The translations under genes and the position numbers were made by a program. Below are positions 59,945 to 64,000 of a stretch of 64,000 bases of DNA, piece by piece (position 1 is the first letter of the stretch; the number at the start of each line of letters is the position of its first letter). The DNA lies in contig CAYQAS010000001.1 of NCBI GenBank assembly GCA_964415525.1, positions 1 to 64,000 on the forward strand, in the 5' to 3' direction. The notes beneath the pieces were generated by a model. The model did no database searches. It was not told the DNA's origin and saw nothing but the letters and a program-made list of their open reading frames with translations. The DNA is from CAZPUI01 sp964415525. Lineage in GTDB: Bacteria > Acidobacteriota > Holophagae > Holophagales > Holophagaceae.

Positions 59945-61726
59945 ATGCTGCCACCGGACCTGCCTGCGTTCGAGGACATGTCGGAACAGGATCTGCTGCA
60001 CCTGCGGAATCTGGCCCTGCTTCGCGCCCAGGCTCCCACGGAGGCCCAGCTGACCCTGGTGGAGAACCTGGCCCGCAGCCTGTCCGAGCCACGGCTCCTC
60101 ACGCTCATCGCCCGCACGTCCCACTGGCTCATCCACGCACCCGTCCTGGTGAACCTCGCCCAGAACGAGGCCACACCGGAAGCCATCCGGCGCGACCTGG
60201 AACTGGCCGAGTCGATCATGGACCTGATGCACGGCCTAGACCGCGCGGCCCCGGCGGAGCGAGAGGAGCGGTCCGAGACCGTCAAGCAGACCTACGCCCA
60301 GCTCCCCCCGGATCTCAAGGGCATCCTGAAGATCCAGATGAAGCAGCTGGCGCGGCAGGTGAACCGCACCGGGCAGACCCTGGAGCTGCCGCCCATCCCC
60401 ACGGAGCCCGTGGATTGGCTGGCCTTGATGACACCACCGGCGTGCGAACCGTCCGCACCGGTGCGACTCTCCCGGGAAGAGCGCAGCCAACGGGCCCGAA
60501 GCACCCACGATCCCAAGGAATTGGTGGATTGCCTGCTGGATCCAGACGCAGACGTGCGCCGCGAGGCCCTCGACAACCCGGTCCTCTCGGAAGAGCGGCT
60601 CCAGGAGGCGCTCTACGCCTCCGTGGTGTCGGAGTTCTTCGAGGAGGTCTATGCCGAGGCCCGCTGGTATTTCCGCGAGGCCATTCGGGAGGCCATCTAC
60701 GCCGCCCCCGGGTGCCCCACGGCCCTGGCCCGCCGCATCCGGCAGAGCAGTGACCTGGTGTTCCACCTCGAGCAGGCGGCCCGCTCCCGCGCGGACCTGC
60801 GCCGCATCACGGCGCTCTTCAGCCAGCTCGACGAATCCGAGTACCAGTACGTGACCCTCTGGGCCAAGCGCCACACGCCGGGGCTCCTGAGGGTCGTGAA
60901 GATCTTCTTCGACCGGCTCCAGCGCGCCCGATCCTCCCAATCCCGAGGACTGAATGCCCGGGGCAGTGAAGGCCGCTGGGCCTCCCTGGAAGAGCGGGTC
61001 TTCCTCGCCAATCAGACCCAGCAGCCGGATCAGCTCATCGCCGCCCTGCGGGATCCCGATCCGCAGGTCTTCACCGTGGTGTTGGAGAATCCCGTCCTTA
61101 CGCCGCGGGAGATGCTCGCGGCCATACCCTCCTTCGATACCCAGCGGGCCGACCAGGTGGCCCGGCACTGCACCTGGAGTGAGCAGGCGGTGGTGCGGGA
61201 GGCCCTGCTCCACAACCCCATGCTCTCAGCCAGTACCGGGCTGAGACTGCTGGAGTCCCTGAACACGTCCAGGGCCCTGCTGGATGTCTTGCGAGACAGC
61301 CGGATTCCCCATCTCGAGGTCAAGGACCGAGCGCTCGAGAAGCTTCGCAGCCTCTACCTGTCGCTCGATATCCAGCAGCGCATCCTCCTCGTGCGATCCA
61401 CTGGCGGCGAGATCTTCCGCCACCTGCCCAGCGAGGCCCTCAAGGATGAGCCCATGCTGATGCAGCTCCTCTCGGACCGGCAGATGGATCCGACCATCCT
61501 GCTGCGGCTCGCCCGCAACAAGCAGACACCGCGCAACATCCTGGAGCGCATCGCGTCCCACCCCATCCTCATGGCCCACCCGGCGATCATGTCGGAGCTG
61601 CTGCTCAATCCAAAGACCCCTCGGGAAAGCGCCATCCGGATCTGGGGCCTCCTTTCCGACTCCGAACAGCAACAGCTCCTGCGAAGCCCTCATCTGCCCG
61701 CGGCGCTCCGGTACCTCGGCTCCTAA
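59945..61726 (+). CDS. helical-repeat (leucine-rich-variant-like) protein
   Basis: This 593-residue protein has no enzyme motif. It is built of helices with a recurring pattern NPxLxxxxLxxxL or NxxTPxxxLxxL (DNPVLSEERLQEAL, ENPVLTPREMLAAI, HNPMLSASTGLRLL, NKQTPRNILERI, LNPKTPRESAIRI), like the variant leucine-rich or HEAT family. A helical stretch QAARSRADLRRITALFSQLD occurs mid-protein. It starts 8 bases after the HisA-like gene. A scaffold role is likely but unproven. Confidence 0.75.
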   Translation: MLPPDLPAFEDMSEQDLLHLRNLALLRAQAPTEAQLTLVENLARSLSEPRLLTLIARTSHWLIHAPVLVNLAQNEATPEAIRRDLELAESIMDLMHGLDRAAPAEREERSETVKQTYAQLPPDLKGILKIQMKQLARQVNRTGQTLELPPIPTEPVDWLALMTPPACEPSAPVRLSREERSQRARSTHDPKELVDCLLDPDADVRREALDNPVLSEERLQEALYASVVSEFFEEVYAEARWYFREAIREAIYAAPGCPTALARRIRQSSDLVFHLEQAARSRADLRRITALFSQLDESEYQYVTLWAKRHTPGLLRVVKIFFDRLQRARSSQSRGLNARGSEGRWASLEERVFLANQTQQPDQLIAALRDPDPQVFTVVLENPVLTPREMLAAIPSFDTQRADQVARHCTWSEQAVVREALLHNPMLSASTGLRLLESLNTSRALLDVLRDSRIPHLEVKDRALEKLRSLYLSLDIQQRILLVRSTGGEIFRHLPSEALKDEPMLMQLLSDRQMDPTILLRLARNKQTPRNILERIASHPILMAHPAIMSELLLNPKTPRESAIRIWGLLSDSEQQQLLRSPHLPAALRYLGS

Positions 61727-61768
61727 GCGGTCCGGGACCGGCGTCGTAACTCAGAAATCGAGGGCCCC

Positions 61769-62770
61769 ATGAGCTCCATCCTTCCCCGTCTCGCCTGTCT
61801 CCTCCTGGTCGCCGCCGCCCCCATGGCCTGCCGGCGGCAGGGGCCGCTTCCAGGCTGGGTCCAGGGCGCCCCCAGCGGCACGCTGTTCGCCATGTCCGGC
61901 AACCTGGGGTGGATGATGCGGCAGCCGCTCTTCCAGTCCACAATGGTCCAGTACCCCCTGGCGGAGCGCATCCTCGATACCTTCATCCGCCAGGCCAACA
62001 TCAACGTGGCTCAGGAGACGGGCCGAGTCGGTTTCTTCGTCCAGGGCGAACTTCAGCAGTTGATGGCGAAGAAGAACGATCCCAAGGCCATGAGCGCCGC
62101 CTTCCTCATCTCCCTGAGCGAGTTCAAGGACAGCAAGGCCCTCATCCGGGCCCTCGCAGAGGCCTTCCCCCCCGAAGGCAGCCTGAAGGTGAACGGACGG
62201 GAATTTCCCCTCCATGTCGTGTTCGACGTGAACCAGTGGCACATCCGTGCCCTGCTGGATGACAGCGGCACCGTGTGGCTGGGGGATCTCCAGGCCCTCT
62301 CCCTCCTGGGAAGCGGTCAAAAGTTGCCCAAGCCCATCCAGTCCGCCGCCTCCTGGATCACCCCCGGGTCTCAGCTCCAGGGCTTCGTTCACCTCGCGCC
62401 CCTCCTGAACGTCGCTCGCGCCAACGCGAAGGGGCAGGAGATGCAGCAGATGATCGGGATGCTGCCCGAAGGCGTGGAGGCGGCCGCTTTCTCCGCTTCG
62501 CCTCTTCCTGACCGCCCGGACACCGTGAATTTCGAGTTCGTGGTGGCGGGCACGCCGGAGGGCATCCAGCAGAGCCTGCCCAAGATGCAGACCATCCTGG
62601 CCCTGGCCGGCACCCTCTCCGGTGGCTCAGGGCTGCCCCAGCCGAGGCTTCTGCAAGAGAAGGATCGCATGGCCCTGCGTTGCCCGCTGAACCAGGAGCA
62701 CGTCAAGCAAGTACTCGGCCAATTGGCCCCGATGGACGCCATCACGCGCCAAGGGAGCACGCCCAAATGA
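61769..62770 (+). CDS. lipoprotein of unknown function
   Basis: This 333-residue protein has a lipoprotein signal (residues 1-21, ending APMACRR, with the lipidated Cys at 21). The body is mixed alpha/beta without a recognised domain; it contains GTLFAMSGNLGWMM and IRALLDDSGTVWLGD segments. It directly precedes the ECF sigma gene with an ATGA overlap, so it may be part of the sigma pathway's envelope sensor. Confidence 0.8.
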   Translation: MSSILPRLACLLLVAAAPMACRRQGPLPGWVQGAPSGTLFAMSGNLGWMMRQPLFQSTMVQYPLAERILDTFIRQANINVAQETGRVGFFVQGELQQLMAKKNDPKAMSAAFLISLSEFKDSKALIRALAEAFPPEGSLKVNGREFPLHVVFDVNQWHIRALLDDSGTVWLGDLQALSLLGSGQKLPKPIQSAASWITPGSQLQGFVHLAPLLNVARANAKGQEMQQMIGMLPEGVEAAAFSASPLPDRPDTVNFEFVVAGTPEGIQQSLPKMQTILALAGTLSGGSGLPQPRLLQEKDRMALRCPLNQEHVKQVLGQLAPMDAITRQGSTPK

Positions 62771-63336
62771 GTGCCGCCGTGGCCGTGCTGGAGGCCGAGC
62801 ACCCTCCCGAATTCTGGATGGACCGCCTCAAGGCTGGCCATGAGGAGGCCTTGGCGCACCTCATGCACCGCTTCGAGCGCCCCGTCTTCGCCTTTCTGCA
62901 TCGTCGCCTGGGCGGCGAGGTGGGCGTGGTCCAGGAACTCACGCAGGAAGTTTTCATGAAGTGCCTGCAGCACTGCCAGCGCTTCGAATCCGGCCGCCCC
63001 GTGGCTGCGTGGATTTTTACGCTGGCGGCTAATGCGGCAACCGACCACCTGCGTAAAAGAGGTCGGGAGCAAGCAACTCCCGAGTCCTTTGACGCACCTG
63101 ACCCTCACCAGCCAGCCCCGTGGGAACAGGTGGACCGGAGCCGGAGAATCCAGGCTCTCCAGGAAGCCCTGGAGGGACTGACCCCCCGCCAGCGTGCGAT
63201 CGTGACGGCATATTACGTCAAGGAGCAGCCGGTGAAGCGCATTGCCGAGGAACTCGGCTGCGCGGAAGGCACCGTGAAAGCCACTTTGTTCCAGAGCCTG
63301 GCCAAACTCCGCAAGTTCATGGAGGTAATCCGATGA
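62767..63336 (+). CDS. ECF-family RNA polymerase sigma factor
   Basis: This 189-residue factor has a region-2 domain (about 18-90; ALAHLMHRFERPVFAFLHRR, ELTQEVFMKCLQH, AWIFTLAANAATDHLRKR) and a region-4 domain (about 130-185; LEGLTPRQRAIVTAYYV, RIAEELGCAEGTVKATLFQ). It would direct RNA polymerase to stress or envelope promoters. The ATG overlaps the lipoprotein stop, and its own stop overlaps the next start (ATGA). Confidence 0.95.
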   Translation: MSAAVAVLEAEHPPEFWMDRLKAGHEEALAHLMHRFERPVFAFLHRRLGGEVGVVQELTQEVFMKCLQHCQRFESGRPVAAWIFTLAANAATDHLRKRGREQATPESFDAPDPHQPAPWEQVDRSRRIQALQEALEGLTPRQRAIVTAYYVKEQPVKRIAEELGCAEGTVKATLFQSLAKLRKFMEVIR

Positions 63337-64000
63337 CCTCCGGTCCGCTTATGCCAAACCTCACCGACGAAGCCCTCTTCGACCTGCTCGAACATCCCGA
63401 GCAGTGGCCCGACGACCCGGAAATCCAGGCCCAGCTCGCCGAGATGCTGGAACTCCACCTGGGCCTCCGAGCCCACGCGGACGACCTGGATGCGGCCCTG
63501 CACCGCAGCCAGCCCCGCGCCTGGTGGCGCCACAACGTGCTCTCCGCCGCCGCCGCCGTCCTGCTGGTGACCCTGCCCTCGATCTATGCCGTGCAGCACT
63601 CCCGTCATCAGGAAGAGCAGCGCAAGAGCGTGGAACATCAGGAGCGCGTCGCCCTCCGCCGAGGCCAGGACCGCACTTGGCAGGCCTTCCTCCAGCAGAG
63701 CAGCGCTCTGCTGCGCGACTTCGAGCGCAACCCGCCCGTCTGCGGGGAGGATCGGGCCCATCAGGATCGTACCGCCGAGCACCAGCTGGCGCTCGCCCTC
63801 AAGACGCGCAGCCAGATGCTGATCGGAGAGAACGCCCCCAGCGGCGAAGCTCGGGCCGTATTGGCCAACCTGCACGGCTGGCTGCTCGAACTGAGCCTCG
63901 AGGACGGCTGCATGACACCTGAACGGGTCGAGCAGCTGCGCCAGCTCGCCAAGGCTCAGAATCTGACGGATGACGTGGACCGCCTGAGCCGGGCCCTCAC
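63333..64000 (+). CDS. membrane protein, likely anti-sigma factor, 3' end cut off
   Basis: The first ~222 residues are present and open to the window edge. An N-terminal acidic helical part (about residues 1-68; DEALFDLLEHPEQWPDD) precedes one membrane helix (about 70-90; LSAAAAVLLVTLPSIYAV) and a helical outside part. The sigma-first, membrane-protein-second order and ATGA overlap are typical of ECF sigma/anti-sigma pairs. I see no HxxxCxxC zinc motif, so it is not a classic ZAS anti-sigma factor. Confidence 0.75.
   Translation, partial: MTSGPLMPNLTDEALFDLLEHPEQWPDDPEIQAQLAEMLELHLGLRAHADDLDAALHRSQPRAWWRHNVLSAAAAVLLVTLPSIYAVQHSRHQEEQRKSVEHQERVALRRGQDRTWQAFLQQSSALLRDFERNPPVCGEDRAHQDRTAEHQLALALKTRSQMLIGENAPSGEARAVLANLHGWLLELSLEDGCMTPERVEQLRQLAKAQNLTDDVDRLSRAL

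Overview
The window is high-GC and very densely packed, with about 59 protein genes, many overlapping by 1-4 bases. I see no rRNA, tRNA, CRISPR array, phage or insertion sequence. The mix points to an environmental, Gram-negative, sensor-rich bacterium: outer-membrane barrels and a TonB-dependent-receptor-like protein, LPP20/DUF4384, DUF4388/TPR and Sel1 proteins, a caspase-like protease, multi-PAS hybrid kinases, a degenerate MocR regulator and a UbiD-type decarboxylase. My best guess is Acidobacteriota, class Holophagae (Geothrix/Holophaga-like). This is inference from gene content and style, not from a marker gene.

Layout. 1-1640: start of a yceH-type gene, a repeat-filled gap, then a secreted barnase-type RNase overlapping its barstar inhibitor. 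1650-7662: alkaline phosphatase and a CPA2 antiporter, diverging from cysteine desulfurase plus mnmA. 7855-12394: a MocR-type regulator with its PLP site substituted, overlapping a Ser/Thr kinase, then a small exported protein. 12439-20916: housekeeping and envelope genes (thiG, yacG, exoD-like, trmD, an unrecognised gene, rplS, two related barrels, adenylate kinase, a UbiD-family decarboxylase). 21117-28983: a hybrid kinase, a C45-like hydrolase, two AraC-GyrI paralogues, and a LytS/LytTR pair preceded by a strong palindrome. 28980-34270: an LPP20/DUF4384 protein and a caspase-Sel1 protein, facing a TPR protein. 35027-37165: a TonB-dependent-receptor-like protein.

37149-46826 is the most interesting block. 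Seven minus-strand genes follow each other with overlaps or a 6-base gap: a TPR-TIM-barrel-CBM9-like protein, a YaiO-like TPR plus outer-membrane barrel protein, a CheY-like receiver, a membrane-anchored HEAT protein, a processive family-2 glycosyltransferase, a PP2C phosphatase and a second HEAT protein. The parts resemble a synthase-dependent exopolysaccharide machine of the Pga type, but the regulatory parts are a receiver, a phosphatase and HEAT scaffolds.

47111-64000: an SPFH protein; a coupled HtrA protease and lytic transglycosylase; a five-PAS hybrid kinase; a TauE/SafE carrier; a degenerate PdeM-like phosphoesterase; a DUF4388-TPR protein; then a run of rnc, a HisA-like protein without the usual first catalytic Asp, a helical-repeat protein, a lipoprotein, an ECF sigma factor and a membrane protein that is probably its anti-sigma factor (cut by the window edge).

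The few longer gaps mostly hold degenerate inverted repeats of at least four kinds. One of them, about 205 bp with nested hairpins, occurs twice in the window.
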